Shown piece by piece: positions 11,831 to 23,306 of a DNA stretch of 64,000 nucleotides. The position numbers and the translations under genes were made by a program. Within the stretch, counting starts at the first letter, position 1, and every line of letters starts with the position of its first letter. The notes under the pieces were generated by a model. It saw only the letters and a list, made by a program, of their open reading frames with translations. It was not told the DNA's origin and searched no databases. Source of the DNA: Phytophthora hibernalis (lineage: Eukaryota; Oomycota; Peronosporomycetes; Peronosporales; Peronosporaceae); contig JAAKBF010000020.1 in NCBI GenBank assembly GCA_012656075.1, forward strand, positions 806,001 to 870,000, read 5' to 3'.

Positions 11831-12789
11831 GAGATCGGACGATACCAAGCACAGCAAAAGGGTAGACAAAGAAAGGAAGGAAGCGGGGCAGTCAGCGCAG
11901 TATGCACTCGGAGACGCGGACGTGCCAAAAGAAGCGGACCTGTGCTACCTGCGGAGTGGCAGCAACACAGACCGCTAAATGGCGAAGAACAAAGAGAGAG
12001 GAGCGCAACCAGCGGGGGTGGCAGCACGATCATAGTGTAAACGGACATCAGCGATGCAGGGGCCAAGGAGAGTCACGGCGGAGCAGCGAGGGGAGCTACG
12101 CAGGACAGGGCCTCCCACGGTGAATGCAAGACGGGAGACATGGACCCGGGCGTGGAGATGGGTGAGGAGGAAGCTGTAGACTCTGATTTGGTTGCATAGG
12201 TGGAGGATAATGATGGAGGACGACAGAAGAAGGGACATACTTCTGATGACTGGGCTTGAGAAAGGTCGCCAACGAGGAAATGGGTGAGCTCATCGCGGCA
12301 ACTGCGATATAGCAAAGATGGAAGCTCGGCTGGTGTAGGCAGTTTACGGTGGGAAGTCAGAGACGAGAATAACCCGAAACGGGGTCCAGAGCACAGTAAC
12401 AGAGAAATCATCCAAGCGCAGGTGGTCAAAACGCCCGCTTCGCTGTCGCGAAAGCGGCGTGCACCAGAGGAATGGGACAACAAGGGAGTTATAAGGAGCA
12501 GCGAGGAGAGGAGCCAAAGCAGCCTACTAACCCCTGGAAGACCAAATCGCTATCTCCACGAAGATCGAGAAAAACAGTCAAAGGGGCACAGGCCGCATGC
12601 ACCAGCAGTTGTTCATGCATCAGTACCTGCAAGGAGTGAGGCAAACGCAGAAGACGAGAGAGGAGGATACTGAGATGAAGCCTCCGACACAAGCGAGATA
12701 TCAAGCGGCTGTTGGAAATTGCACCGAAAAGGAGAACGTGGGGAGTGCCAGGGGCGACGACGATAAACTGAGTGATGACGGCAATGATG

Positions 12790-13547
12790 ACAATTACGAA
12801 GATATCAAGGTCATCAAGGTTACTCAGGTCACGGATGAGGGGGCACCGCTATCAGTGTGGTTGGAGATCATCGAAGGGCAGATCGTAGATGTGGCGGCTA
12901 CCGGCCAGTGCGGTTGGCTCGCTTTCTATGCCGCACTCACGAACTCGAGCGAGGACTGATGACACCTGACGCGGAAAGAGAGGAGGAGGCAAATCATCTC
13001 AAGAAACAGGTCATAAATTGCATGTTAGCCAACCTGGTAGATTAGATGCGACTACATCCGAAGTAATTGATGGTGGAGTTGGAGGTGATTGGATCAAAGA
13101 TCCAGGAGAAAGCTATTGAGGAAGAACAAGTTTGTGTGTTAACCAACCACAATGTGATGCAGAGACAAAGGTCAGTGAAGGCGCTGGTACCGATGCACTA
13201 CTGGGAACGCCCAGCGCACTTAAAAGCGATGTCAATGCACGTTATGGAGACCCTATGTGCTAGATGTGCAGGCGGACGGTATGGTAAGGGCGCTAGCTTA
13301 TTAATACCACAATGGGCGCATCTCAGCAGCTGACTACATTGAATCTGGTACAGTGGAGGCAATGGCCACAAGTGACGCGATGCAACTTTTCACTGCGCTG
13401 ATCCAAGGCGGAATACTGCCGACAGTGCTAGTACTGCACTGGCGGGACACGGGCAACCATTTCCAATCAGTAATTTATGACCAGGACAAGTTTGATGCCT
13501 ACACACTGCGAGAGGACGAAGATTCGGAACAACATCTTGGTGAGTAG
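12790..13547 (+). pseudogene. LINE segment with OTU-like cysteine protease motifs
   Basis: The first segment ends with TGQCGWLAFYAALTN, whose G-x-C-x3-A pattern and position match the catalytic cysteine box of OTU proteases (Cys codon 12909-12911). A second segment from 13353 contains GNHFQSVIYD (His codon 13458-13460), matching the catalytic His box of the form N-H-Y/F-x-S-V. Between them YGKGASLLIPQWA resembles the central W/G-x-x-x-E-x-x-A-L-A region, in yet another frame. OTU domains are known in some LINE clades such as Dualen/RandI. Frameshifts make this copy inactive. The assignment is by motif only. Confidence 0.5.
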
Positions 13548-14189
13548 CGGGCGCGTTGAGCTAGACGCAGAGCCTTACGACTACATGCAAAATGCCAAAG
13601 CGGCAGCGGGCGAACTCAAGGCATATGCAAAGCTGCCAGAGTGATGAACAGACGGAACGCCAGTGTGGACAGACGGGGGAAAGCATCTCGAGCAGCGAGG
13701 CGATGAACGTAGACCGGGATGGTGAGTGGGTCAGATATAGCGATCAAGTCAAAGGGACGGAGCGAAAGGCATTCGAAGACACGCCTGTCGAGAAGGAAGC
13801 TACAGTGGACAAGGACAAGGGGACGTCAGAAGACAACTCGCTCTCACACAACAGGAGGGCAATGGTGAAGAAGCAAGAACGGCATGAGCGATCAGGTCAA
13901 GCCGCCCAAGAACATGATGCTGCGGGGACGGAAACGACCACAATGCAGGATCGGATCGCAGACTCCTCGGCACAGGACGAGGCAGGGAGAGCTGAGGGGT
14001 CAACAGGGAATGGAGCGCTTGCAGCATGCAAGACGGGTAGCAGCGGTGTGACTAATGACCAGTAAACCTCGCAGATCTACGTATAAGGAAGGGGCTGTTA
14101 AACTTTCATAGTCGACAATCCCTTCCTTTTGACCGGTTAACAGAGGAAGACAAGAGCGAAAGGAGAAAAAGGAGGAGCATGGAGCAGCG

Positions 14190-14860
14190 CAGCAACAATA
14201 TGCAGCCATGTGGGGCTATAAAACTAATACAGCAAGCGACTTATCCTTCTGGGTGTCAGGTGAGGGCAGACGTGCTGGAGTAGCGATACTCATCAACCCG
14301 TATGGGGCACTGAAGGAAGCAAATCCATGTGGAACGGAATACTGGACGTAGCATCTCATAATGATCTCGGGCGATTTAGCGGGGCAGAAATGCATCTTCG
14401 GGAACATATACGCGCCATCAGAGGGAGTCGTGAAGGTCAATTTTATACAGCAACTAAAGAAGATTGAATTCCCGGAAGCTACGACGATTATGTGTGGGGA
14501 GATTTCAACTGCGTGGAGCACCAAGATGTGGATAGGATAGGGGCAGCAGAGGAGATATTGGGGCAAACGGACTAGCACAGGTGGTGGCCAAATGGGGCAT
14601 GGTGGATGCCGGTTTCCACAAGTTACCAGCAGCGAAGGGACAACAGGACATCCAGCAATATGCAATGGAGCATCACACGCATCACCACAAAGCGGCAAGT
14701 GGCGTCACAGGGTCCTCACGATTAGATAGATGGTATGTGGGGGCAGAGATCCAGAGTCTTGTAAGGGGAGTGACAGCGGAAGAGTCCCCCTGTGGGGCGG
14801 ACCACAGAGCCGTCTTGATGGAGTTGCATCAGCCCCAAGGGGTCATAAGGCTGAAGAAGA
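14190..14860 (+). pseudogene. LINE AP-type endonuclease domain
   Basis: Pieces in different frames carry the exonuclease-endonuclease-phosphatase signatures. FWVSGEGRRAGVAILINPYG lies at about 14237-14300, IFGNIYAPSEG at about 14398-14430, and GDFNCVEHQDVDR at about 14500-14535. DRWYVG at about 14727 is followed by GADHRAVLMEL at about 14795-14825. This nuclease nicks the target for target-primed reverse transcription. Stops at about 14280 and 14350 and frame changes break it. Confidence 0.8.
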
Positions 14861-15129
14861 GGTCAAAGATTTACCCTCCTCCGGCCTATGTGCAGACGGT
14901 GATGGCAAGTATGATACAGAAGAGGTTAGAAGAGCACAGGGCGGTACAGGAGCAAACCAAGGCGCACGAAACAGGGGTAAATTGGGACAACTTCAAGAGG
15001 GACATTAAGGCGGAGATGGCAGAGCTCAAGAAACAAGCGCGGAGTCGCATGAATGGCGGTTTTAGGCAACGTATCAGGACGATCAAGAAGAGGTGAGGGA
15101 AATGCGACCCAACAAATTCGGAGCAGGAG

Positions 15130-16350
15130 GCGGAGAGAAAGGAATTGCTGGGGAAACAGCAGAAGGAACAGGAAGGGAGGAGGACGCTGAAGCGACGATT
15201 CTTGATAGCCAGGAATGCATGGACATCCAAGGGCAACACGCGGCACTTTTTCAAGAGGATATGCACTAAGTATGGCGACAATGCCATACCTACGTTGACT
15301 ACCACGGAGGGCGCCACCCACCGCACGCAGCAGGACAAAGCTGACATATTGGCCGATTGCTGGGAACTAATTTTTAGGGGGGCAGCGGTGGACCAGTTCA
15401 CTATTGAGCAATGTGTGGACAAGCTGGCGGGCAAATGGAAGACGGAGGACCTCAGTGATATTAACAAAGAAATCACGGAAGAAGAGGTTGAGCGAGCGAT
15501 ACAAAAAGGCAAGAGGGGCAAAGCTTGTGGACCGGATGACTTAGGGAACGAATTCTACAAGACAACATTGAAACGGTGGTGCCGATTCTAATGAGGATGT
15601 TGAATGACTGCATGGAAACGGGGCTGACGCCGTCCACATTTGTGGAGGCTTTCATATTCAGCATCAGCAAAGGGGGCGACAAAAGCAATCCTTTGAATTA
15701 TCGGCCAATAGCGCTTTTGAACTCGGACTACAAGATATTTACGAGGATCCTTGCGTGGAGAGTGCGGTGGCACATCACCGAATTGGTGCACAGGACGCAA
15801 TGTGGTTTCATCCCAGGTAGAACGATCCATGAAGTGATCGATATGTACGAGGCGGCCAAAGCTGCATGTAGCAAAGGAAGTGAGATGACGGAGGCGCGAG
15901 TGCTGTTGCTCGACTTCGCGAAGGCATATGATTCGCTTGATCGGTATTTTCTGCTGGAGGTGTTAAGGAGGAAGGGGCTGCTACCTATGTTCTGCACGAT
16001 GGTGGGGAAATTCACGCCAACACTACAATACGGTTCATGGCGAATGGGAGCTCTCGAGCGCGGTCAAGGTGACCAAAGGCATCCGGCAGGGCTGCCCATT
16101 TGCTCCGCTACTATTTATCCTGGCGGTAGATCTGCTATACGATGAAATCGAGAGTGACGGCAGTTTAAGCGGTATACCAATGAAATGCGATCGTGAGGCG
16201 GGACAGTTGAAGGTGGCTGGGTACGTCCATTTATATTGCCCATAGAGCTATGCAAGAGGCAGCGATTCAGGCCGCCAAATTTGAAGATTTTGACATGAAG
16301 GAGTCTCGGTGGACTACAAGACGACAATGGGTGGAATCAGCGCAAGCAGA
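15130..16350 (+). pseudogene. LINE reverse transcriptase domain
   Basis: RT motifs appear in order: NYRPIALLNSDYKIFTRILA at about 15697-15756, QCGFIPGRTIHEVID at about 15798, LLDFAKAYDSLDR at about 15906-15944 (the first catalytic Asp), and, in another frame, TKGIRQGCPFAPLLFILAVD at about 16071-16130. The YADD catalytic box expected near 16215-16235 is missing. The sequence runs from VAGY straight into a frame-shifted SIYIAHRAMQ equivalent, which suggests a deletion of about ten bases. The upstream linker (15145-15591) contains GKACGPDDLGNEFYK, typical of the region before RT. Confidence 0.9.
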
Positions 16351-16867
16351 GCGGAATGTAAATATTAGCGTAGAAAAGGAGGCAATGCAGAAGTTAAGAG
16401 GATTACTGATGAAAGCGGCCAAAAAGCAGAGGGAAGAGGAGCGTAGCGAATTTCTACATCAGGGGCGAGCAGTATTCGCTTGACTAACTTGCATGACGGG
16501 ATGATGCCGGGAATGAGAGGAAGAGCGGTGACTACAAGCGAATAGGAGGCAGCGGCAAGGGCACCACGGTAGGCGACATAGCGAGGTGGGTCCATGGTGG
16601 GGTGGGTATGGTGACTTTCACTCCAGTGAGCAAGCCACTACCATTGCAGAGTCGTGATGCTCACCTGTTTAAGGAATGGAGCCTCAACGTGGTAGCTAAC
16701 TACCCAGAACTAGCATTCAAGGGCAGAGAGGAAGGAATATTAAGGGTCCATCACAGTCTCTCGGATAAACATCATATTTTCGAAGTTAGTGAACGAGGGG
16801 AAGAGGTCAAGCACACATTGGCCTCGGCCACGAAAAGCTGAAGTGGACGAGGACTGAGACGGTTGAA

Positions 16868-17626
16868 ATGGCAATAGCCAAGGTGTTGGAGGTACCGGTG
16901 AGGGAGATTTGGATCACGCCGCACCCCAGGCTGACACGTACGATGTCTATTTGGACAGGCAAACGGAAGTGGAATCGCACAAGGAAATTCTACAAGAAAC
17001 TAGCAGCAGAGAAGAGGAGGGAGAAAACAAAGAAGGCGGCAGAGGAGATTGAGAACAGTTGGAGACAGCGAGATGCAGGACTGGCCAAGACACTGCACCA
17101 GTTGAAATGGACGGCGGCGCACAATATGGAAGGAGTCACCCCGTACCAAGCGCAGAATGTGGTGAAGTTGAAATACAACCGACTTCGACTGTGGAGACAA
17201 AACAAAGAGGGTTTCGTTTGCGGGAGGTCAGACTGTGAAACAAGAGAAGAAGGAGGCACGGCTCACCTGGTTTGGCTCTGTCCTGACGCGGAGGCACATT
17301 GGAAGGTGTGGTTCAAGCATTGGAAACATGAAGAGGAGATCGAAACAGGAGTCGACGGAGCATGGAGAGAAATATTCAGTTTTCGGATTATAACGCTCCC
17401 GGCCTGGATGATAACTTGGGGGAAGGAACATAACGCAGACAAATGGGAGCACATGTACGAGGTGACCAATCACCTATGGGCAATGGGCTGCGCCATCACA
17501 TTGACGGCTATATGGCGCTGGAGTGTCAATGGACAGCACCCGGACGGACAGGCGGAGCACACTTTGCAATGTGCATTGTTAGGGCTGGATGCTATTCTAC
17601 GCGAGGCGGGGAAAGGTTCAAGCTGA
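16868..17626 (+). pseudogene. LINE C-terminal region with C/H cluster
   Basis: A 252-codon open frame follows the RT. It contains CGRSDCETREEGGTAHLVW and then LCPDAEAHWKVW, a C-x4-C-x10-H-x4-C cluster like the zinc-binding region found after RT in many LINEs. It is very rich in Lys, Arg and Trp, as expected for nucleic-acid binding. It ends shortly before the RNase H domain and is separated from it by a frame change. Confidence 0.65.
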
Positions 17627-17739
17627 GGTTCTTCCCGCTGACGCAAGTATCATACAGCATGTGGTGCGTGGCGAAGGAAATCACGGATCGATGGAAAGCC
17701 CAGCACGGGGCGCAGAAAGGTCCCTGAACACTGGAACTA

Positions 17740-18148
17740 CTAGGTTGGTTTTTTCGACGGAGGTTCTCGGGGTAATCCGGGTCCAGGAGGCAGCGGCAGC
17801 GTCATCTTAGAGGTGACAAGTGACAGAGTGGAGGTGATATGGGCAGCAGCCACAGCGCTGGGAAGGAGGACGACCACGAACAACTTGGCAGAAATGATGG
17901 GACTGCACAGACAATTAGCGAGAGCGGCTGAGATGGGATGGACAGGTCTGCATGTGGTCAGGGACAGCGCCTTAATTCTGGGGGTGATGGAGCGGCGGAA
18001 GGAGCCGAAGTCGAAAACCTTGTTGCATTGGTACAAGAAGACAAGGCGTCTAGCGGACGAGTGTGTGGTGGGGAGCTGGCAGCACCAATATCGAGCACAC
18101 AATAAGATGGCGGATTGGTTGGCAAATAGGCCATGGACCGACGAGTAA
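17740..18148 (+). pseudogene. LINE RNase H domain
   Basis: The frame opens with FFDGGSRGNPGPGGSG, the classic first RNase H motif containing a catalytic Asp. It continues with TTTNNLAEMMGL (catalytic Glu), HVVRDSALIL (second Asp) and HNKMADWLANRP (C-terminal His/Asp motif). All expected active-site residues are visible, so this is the best preserved domain of the LINE. It stops at 18146-18148, leaving about 280 bases of 3' untranslated sequence. Confidence 0.88.
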
Positions 18149-18429
18149 GCACGATGAACGCTCGAGAACCGTACGGGGAGATGACGCCGCTCCTGGCAGG
18201 AATTACGGAAAGAGAAGACAACGATGTCGAACAATGGAGAGAAAGGAGGGGTTGTTAGACGTAGAAGAACGGAGCAGCAACAGGGATCAAAGGAAAGTAG
18301 GAAAGGGGTGGAAGCGAGGGATGAGTCGAGCGCGACCACTCGGTACTAGATCAGGCAGCACGCTGATCTGGAATGGTGATTAGAGTTCAAGACCCAGGTC
18401 TGGTAACACAATACACCTCACCCGTTATT

Positions 18430-18445
18430 AGTACTAGCCACCCGC
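18430..18445 (+). repeat. Target-site duplication of the LINE, right copy
   Basis: Exact copy of 9941-9956. Copia-2 coding sequence resumes at 18446 on the minus strand. Confidence 0.95.
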
Positions 18446-20739
18446 GCTAGATGGCGTAGTAGATCGCCGCGCCAATCGTCTCGAAGCGGATCACAGGTGC
18501 GTAGGTCTCAGTGTAGTTGATCCCTAGCTGTTGCTTAAAGCCATGAATCACAAGTCTGGTCTTGTACCTCTTGATCCGTCCGCGTTCGTCTTTCTTCACT
18601 GCGAACACCCATCTGCATGTAATGACCTTGATCTTCTTGGCGTTCTTGCGCAGCACAAGCTTCCAAGTCTTGTGGTCCTTCAGGGACTGGAGCTCTGTCA
18701 TCATGGCAGCTCTCCACTGCGGACAGAACGGGCTCGCACGAGCCTGCTTGTACGTCCACGTGGGCAGAGGCCTGCACTTGGCCCACCACGTAGTCGTGTA
18801 GTCGAACGTTTGCCTTTTGCTTCCATCTGGGTCGCTTCAGACACTGCTCGGTCGGTGGTGATGCAATTTCGAAGCCACTTGTCTCCTTCTCCACCGCTAC
18901 AGATTGCTTGCGCGCTTTGAGCTTCCGATGCTTATTTGCCTCGGCCAATCCTTTAGGTGCCTTGGCTGAGATCTGCAGATCAGCCGACGACGCAGCGTCC
19001 GGCTGTGACTTCTCCCTGTCAGCAGGTACAGGTGAGTCAGCATCTTGATGACGACTGACTGAACTTGGCACATGTTTAGCCAGCTCGTCTACAGGTGGCA
19101 CGATGTCAAGTTGCCTGGCCGCACTGGTCGAGGCAGCAGTCCGCTCTGGAAGGTACGTATCCATGCTGGTCTTGATTCGCGCCACAGGTTCAGTCTCAGG
19201 TAGCTCGTAGTGACCATCATTAAACGCATTGTCCATCAGGTGCTGCACGTAGGTGCCGTCGGTCGTGAATTCCTCATGGAAGGTCACGTCCCCGCGCCGA
19301 GCTGTCACGACTTGAGCTGTTTTAAGATCCATGAACTTGTAGCCGAGAGTCTCTTCACTGTATCCCAGCAATAGACTCAATCGTGCCCTTGGTTCCAATT
19401 TCTCTTTCCTCTGCCTTGACTCCGGAGGTACACGCACGTGTGCAACACAGCCCCAGGTTTGCAGGTCTTCAAGCTGCGGCTCGCTCCGATACAACTTCTG
19501 GTACGGCGATGCAAGTCCCAGCGGCTTGGTCGGCAGCAAGTTCAGCGTGGTCACCACGTGGAGAAGCGCTTCCCCATAGTGCGTTAGGCAAATACGTAGC
19601 AGTTAGCATCGCCCGTAAGCGCGGTAATAGAATCCCGTTTGCTCTCTCCACAATGATGTTCTCTTGCGGCGAGTACGCGTTGGTGTACTTCTGCACGATG
19701 CCGAGTGTGTCGCAGAACTCACTCAGCGCGTTGCTCGAGAATTCACCACTTTGGTCCGACCGCAGGCGCACCACAGTCAACTTCGGGAACTGACGTTCAA
19801 GTCGGTTCAGCATTACCTTGATGTGCCACTCTGCGTCGCTCTTCTTCTCAAGCAGGTCGCCCACTTGTAACGCGTTGACTCATCCATGACGAACAGGAAC
19901 ATTGTCGCACCGTCGATAGTCGGCTCTCTCACAAAGCAGATGTCCATCATGAGAGTCTCCAGTGGCTCGGATTTCCGCACCGGAATCCGAGGGTAAGACA
20001 TTCGTTTAGCCTTACTCGCAACGCACGCAATACATTCGTAGGAACTCAGACCTTTCGCATTGATTTCAATTCGAACGTCAAGCTTGCTGGCCAGTAGCTT
20101 CACGGTACTCATGCCCATGTGGCCAAAGCGCTGGTGTAGCAGCTTCATCGACTTCTTACTATCCATGTCTTGCTTCAGAGCTGCCATCACCATGACGTCT
20201 GTCACCTTCTTCACACGCAGGCGATAGATGTTCGCACGCATCTCGAACTTCAAGGTGGTACCCGGCTTCGACATCCACGCAGTCTGCTGGTCAGGCGAGC
20301 ACGTTAGCTTGTACTTGCCCGTAGTCTACACGTACCCCAGGCTGATCAGGTTGACCTTGACGCTCGGCACGTACACCACGTCATCCAAGAGTCAGTCTTC
20401 ATGTTCACCGGTAGCTTGGTTAACAATGCGCAATAGAACAGACCCGCAAACACTGATGTGCTCCGTCGTTCCATTGGCAAAGTCAAGTCGACTCGTCTTG
20501 TCCTCACGTAGCGTAGTGAAGAGAGACAAGTCTCCGCAAACATTAGCCTGGGATCCGGAATCGAGAATCCATTCGACAGAGTTGTCATCAGCAACTTGTC
20601 CATCACAGTCACGCGCGACTGCATTCGCTACCATGATCATCATCGTTGCGGCGATCAGCAAATCGCCGTGGTGATGGTTCGCGGCGACGTGGCGACAGGT
20701 CCCGTTGACGATTGTCGTCATGACGAAAGTGGTCTCCAA
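18446..20739 (-). pseudogene. copia-2 pol, N-terminal half: protease, integrase, RT start
   Basis: Reading from 20739 downward, the protease motif WILDSGSQANVCGD lies at about 20580-20540. The GAG-pre-integrase segment (LLHQRFGHMGM, then ECIACVASK) lies at about 20150-20010. The integrase core reads LRSDQSGEF, where HSDQGGEF is usual, at about 19770, and then ENIIVERANG at about 19655. The integrase tail with LLLGYSEETLGYKFMDL follows at about 19375. A long charged linker runs to about 18730. RT begins with HKTWKLVLRKNAKK and ends at HGFKQQLGINYTETYAPVIRF, just before the LINE. Frameshifts lie near 20300, 19830, 19510 and 18720. Confidence 0.9.
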
Positions 20740-22673
20740 GAAAATTGATCACGGCGTGGCGACAGTCCACGTCCAGGTTGTGGACCGTCGCGACGTTGCT
20801 GCATGGGAGGTGGTGGACCATAGAGGCTTCGCTGTTCACGTGGCGGTGGCCTTCCAAATCCTCGAGGCGGCGACCCGCGACGCCATGGTGGCGGTGGCGA
20901 TCGACTGCGCCCTCTTCCGCGCTGCGGGGATCCTCCACGTCCAAAGTTGCGTGGCGGTGAGCGGATCCGTCCACGCATGCACTGCGGTTATCATCCGCGG
21001 TTGAAGAATCTCGGAGGTGAGCGGACTCGTCCAAAGTCAGGTGTAGGTTGCATCTGCGCTTGAAGCGTCCCCGTCTCATAGGCGCTAGGAACGTTGTCGG
21101 GACGTCCAAAGCCTTTAGTCGCACGCAGTTGCGCGTCCACGAGTCCTTGGCCAATATGGTACAGCATCGTCTCCCAGGGAGAAGGTGGTCCCAGCGACTT
21201 GGCCCCCTCCCACTGGCTTGGTACAGCGCCCGGAACAGCTAGTGGCATTGCTGGCGGCGCTCTAGGCGTTTAACGATCGTCTCCCGCAGCAGGTTGCAGT
21301 TGAAGCCATCGCGGCGTCGCAGGCACGTGACGTCCAGCACGATCATCTTCGTCGTCACTAGACGCCGGCGATGTCGGAGATTAGGGCGGCGATGGTGACT
21401 CAGGCACCTCGCCAGTCGCGGAGTCAGCAGTGATCTCGCTGCTCGGCTGCACACAGTGAAAGGCCAGCGAGTTGGCCCTGCATCATGCCTCCACTTGTAC
21501 AGACCTCAACACGACGCACGGAGTTCACCAGCGACTTTGGCGTCTTCTTCTGACTCATCTTGCGCGCCTTGTCCTTCTCCGCCTGGTCATCGCGCAGCGG
21601 TATACCGGTGTTTGCCGTACACTCGGAGTACCAGTGTCCGTCGCCTCCACAGTTCGAGCAGTTCTTCTTCTGCTTCTTGTCAGCGACGTTCTTGCCCCTT
21701 GCGCTGCTGCTTGCTGCGCTTGCGGGATGGTCCTTGGCTGGCACTGAGCTGCGAAACTCGCGGAAAGGCTGGCCAGTCTGCCCTCGAAGTTGCTCGCGCT
21801 GGTGCTCTGCAGCTCGCAGGCGCTGCACAGCTTCCGACAACTTCAGGCTTCTGCGATCATGGTTGTTGATCCAGTCGCCGTGCTCTCGCGCCAGGCCTTG
21901 GTACACCTCGACGCAGTTCGAAAGAAGCAGGCTTGCCTGCTGCCACTCCGTGAACTCCCCATTGGCTTGGTGGAGCTGCGTGACACGTCGTCGTCGTAGG
22001 CGGTGATGTTCTCGCCGGGATTGAGCCTACGCGACACCAACTCCTGCAGCAGGTAGTCAGGGTTGATGCCGTCGCCAGCCTCGAAGTGCTGCGTGATGCG
22101 CTCAAACAGCAGCGCGGCGGCGTTCATGTCGTCGCGAATCTCGTCGATCTTGGACGTCGTGCGTAGGTTCACAGCGCCAGGACCGAGAACGCCTTGTTCT
22201 TGCGCGTCTCGAACCATGCGCAGTACTTGGGGCGACGTAGGCCTTCCTCCTCGTCGTAGCGCTAGGCGCCGTACGTGATGTTGCCGAGCATGCGCGTGTC
22301 GAAGTGCAGCGGCACCTCGCTGCGCCACGCCTTGTAGTCTGCCTTGCTGTGGAGCCTCGGCAGCTTGATGGGCGGTGAGCTGACGAGCGCCTTCGTGTGC
22401 GCCGCCAGCTCCTTGTCGTCATAGCGGCCACCTGGATGCATGTTGTCCCAGGGGCGGCTGCAGCGCGTGTTCTCCGTCGTCGTCTTGTTGGTTGGACGGC
22501 GATTGATCTTGGGCTGAACCGAATTCTGAAAGGTTCGAAGGATCCACTGAGTGAAGGTCCTTCAACCCTAACCACAACCTTTCCGCGAAAGAGCGGCTGT
22601 CTTGAATTCCGGCCAATGAGCGGAAAAGACGCTCGGCATTTCGCAACACCGACGCGTCACTGGTCTCGGACAA
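20740..22673 (-). pseudogene. copia-2 gag with RGG/RS-like tail
   Basis: The likely start is the ATG at 22671-22673, about 90 bases after the primer site. Recognisable gag blocks, in shifting frames, are YDDKELAAHTKAL, DYKAWRSEVPLHFDTRMLGN, DEIRDDMNAAALLFERI and EAVQRLRAAEHQREQLRGQ. A zinc knuckle CSNCGGDGHWYSEC lies at about 21663-21622. Between the knuckle and the protease (20980-20720) is a stretch rich in Arg, Gly, Ser and Pro (GRGRSRSPPPPWRRGSPP), which resembles an RS/RGG RNA-binding tail. At least four frame changes make it a pseudogene. Confidence 0.78.
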
Positions 22674-22764
22674 TAGGGATCAGCTTGATCTTGATTGGTC
22701 GAAAATCCTTGAGCAGTGTGGTCCACACCAGGCGGCGTGTTCGTCGACAGGCCCGCCCTCGTTG

Positions 22765-22776
22765 GGCTCATAACCT
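22765..22776 (-). promoter_or_regulatory. Primer binding site of copia-2, half-tRNA(Met) type
   Basis: In element orientation GGTTATGAGCCC directly follows the 5' LTR. The plus strand reads GGGCTCATAACC, which agrees with the eukaryotic initiator tRNA-Met anticodon arm, including the CAU anticodon. It is the same solution as copia-1 with one base difference. Confidence 0.7.
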
Positions 22777-23306
22777 ATGGTGACGCAGGGCGCGTCACGG
22801 GGCTCCTCGTCTGCCCGTCGCTTAGAAGTGTCGGCGCCATTGTGACGTGACACGTTGCGGGAAGGGCGGTAGACTTAGAAGTAGGAAAAGACACGTAAGT
22901 GCCGGGCAAAGCCTCGACAGGAACACGGGCTCGGCGTGGGCTGCTCTCTCGCTTGCTGCTCGCGGAGAAAAACGGTTGTGGGCGAGGAGAGCTGCCACGC
23001 CGTGCGCCGCGTTCCGCAATGGTTAATTAGCAAGATAACAATACAAATACAACGTAGTTGCATACTAAACCTAAGTGCCGCAGACAGCACACCATCATGG
23101 CAACGCACAGCCAACGGTGTCGCTCTGCATACAAGCGATAGGTAGTTGCCGAGTCTGTGCTCGTCACGCTCCAGCGCTTGGTGCGGGACGGGCGCAGGAT
23201 CGGCTTGCAGGATGGGCGGAGCTTGGCAGTGGACAGTGGCTCGGGTGTATGGGCACTAGACACTGGCAGGCTGCGTCGCAGGCACACTGTGGGCTATGAT
23301 CTCACA
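22777..23306 (-). repeat. 5' LTR of copia-2
   Basis: Direct repeat of 7965-8496. Its inner edge on the plus strand is TATGGTGACG where the other LTR has TGTGGTGATG, so the canonical terminal TG/CA is mutated here. Its outer edge ends ATCTCACA. Confidence 0.9.

Larger units (their letters stand above)
9957..18429 (+). mobile_element. LINE (non-LTR retrotransposon) inside copia-2
   Basis: This 8.47-kb plus-strand insertion interrupts the copia-2 RT gene and is bounded by a perfect 16-bp target duplication. In order it carries an ORF1-like protein with a zinc knuckle, an OTU-like cysteine protease domain, an AP-type endonuclease, an RT of LINE type, a C/H-rich C-terminal domain and an RNase H. 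There is no poly(A) tail; the 3' end reads CACCCGTTATT. Many frame changes and stops show it is not autonomous. The RNase H plus APE plus zinc-knuckle set fits a late-branching (Tad/I/L1-like) clade, but I cannot assign the clade without a tree. Confidence 0.92.
7965..23306 (-). mobile_element. Ty1/copia LTR retrotransposon 2, split by a LINE
   Basis: A minus-strand copia element has LTRs of about 532 bp (7965-8496, its 3' LTR) and 530 bp (22777-23306, its 5' LTR). They differ at roughly 15 positions, about 97% identity. In element orientation they begin TGTGAGATCATAG. The primer site adjoins the 5' LTR at 22776-22765. Gag lies at about 22673-20740 and pol at 20739-18446 plus 9940-8671, with an 8.5-kb LINE between the two pol halves. 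The flanks (GTAGC left, GTACT right) match at only three of five bases, so a target duplication is not confirmed. Several frameshifts make it defective. Confidence 0.93.
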
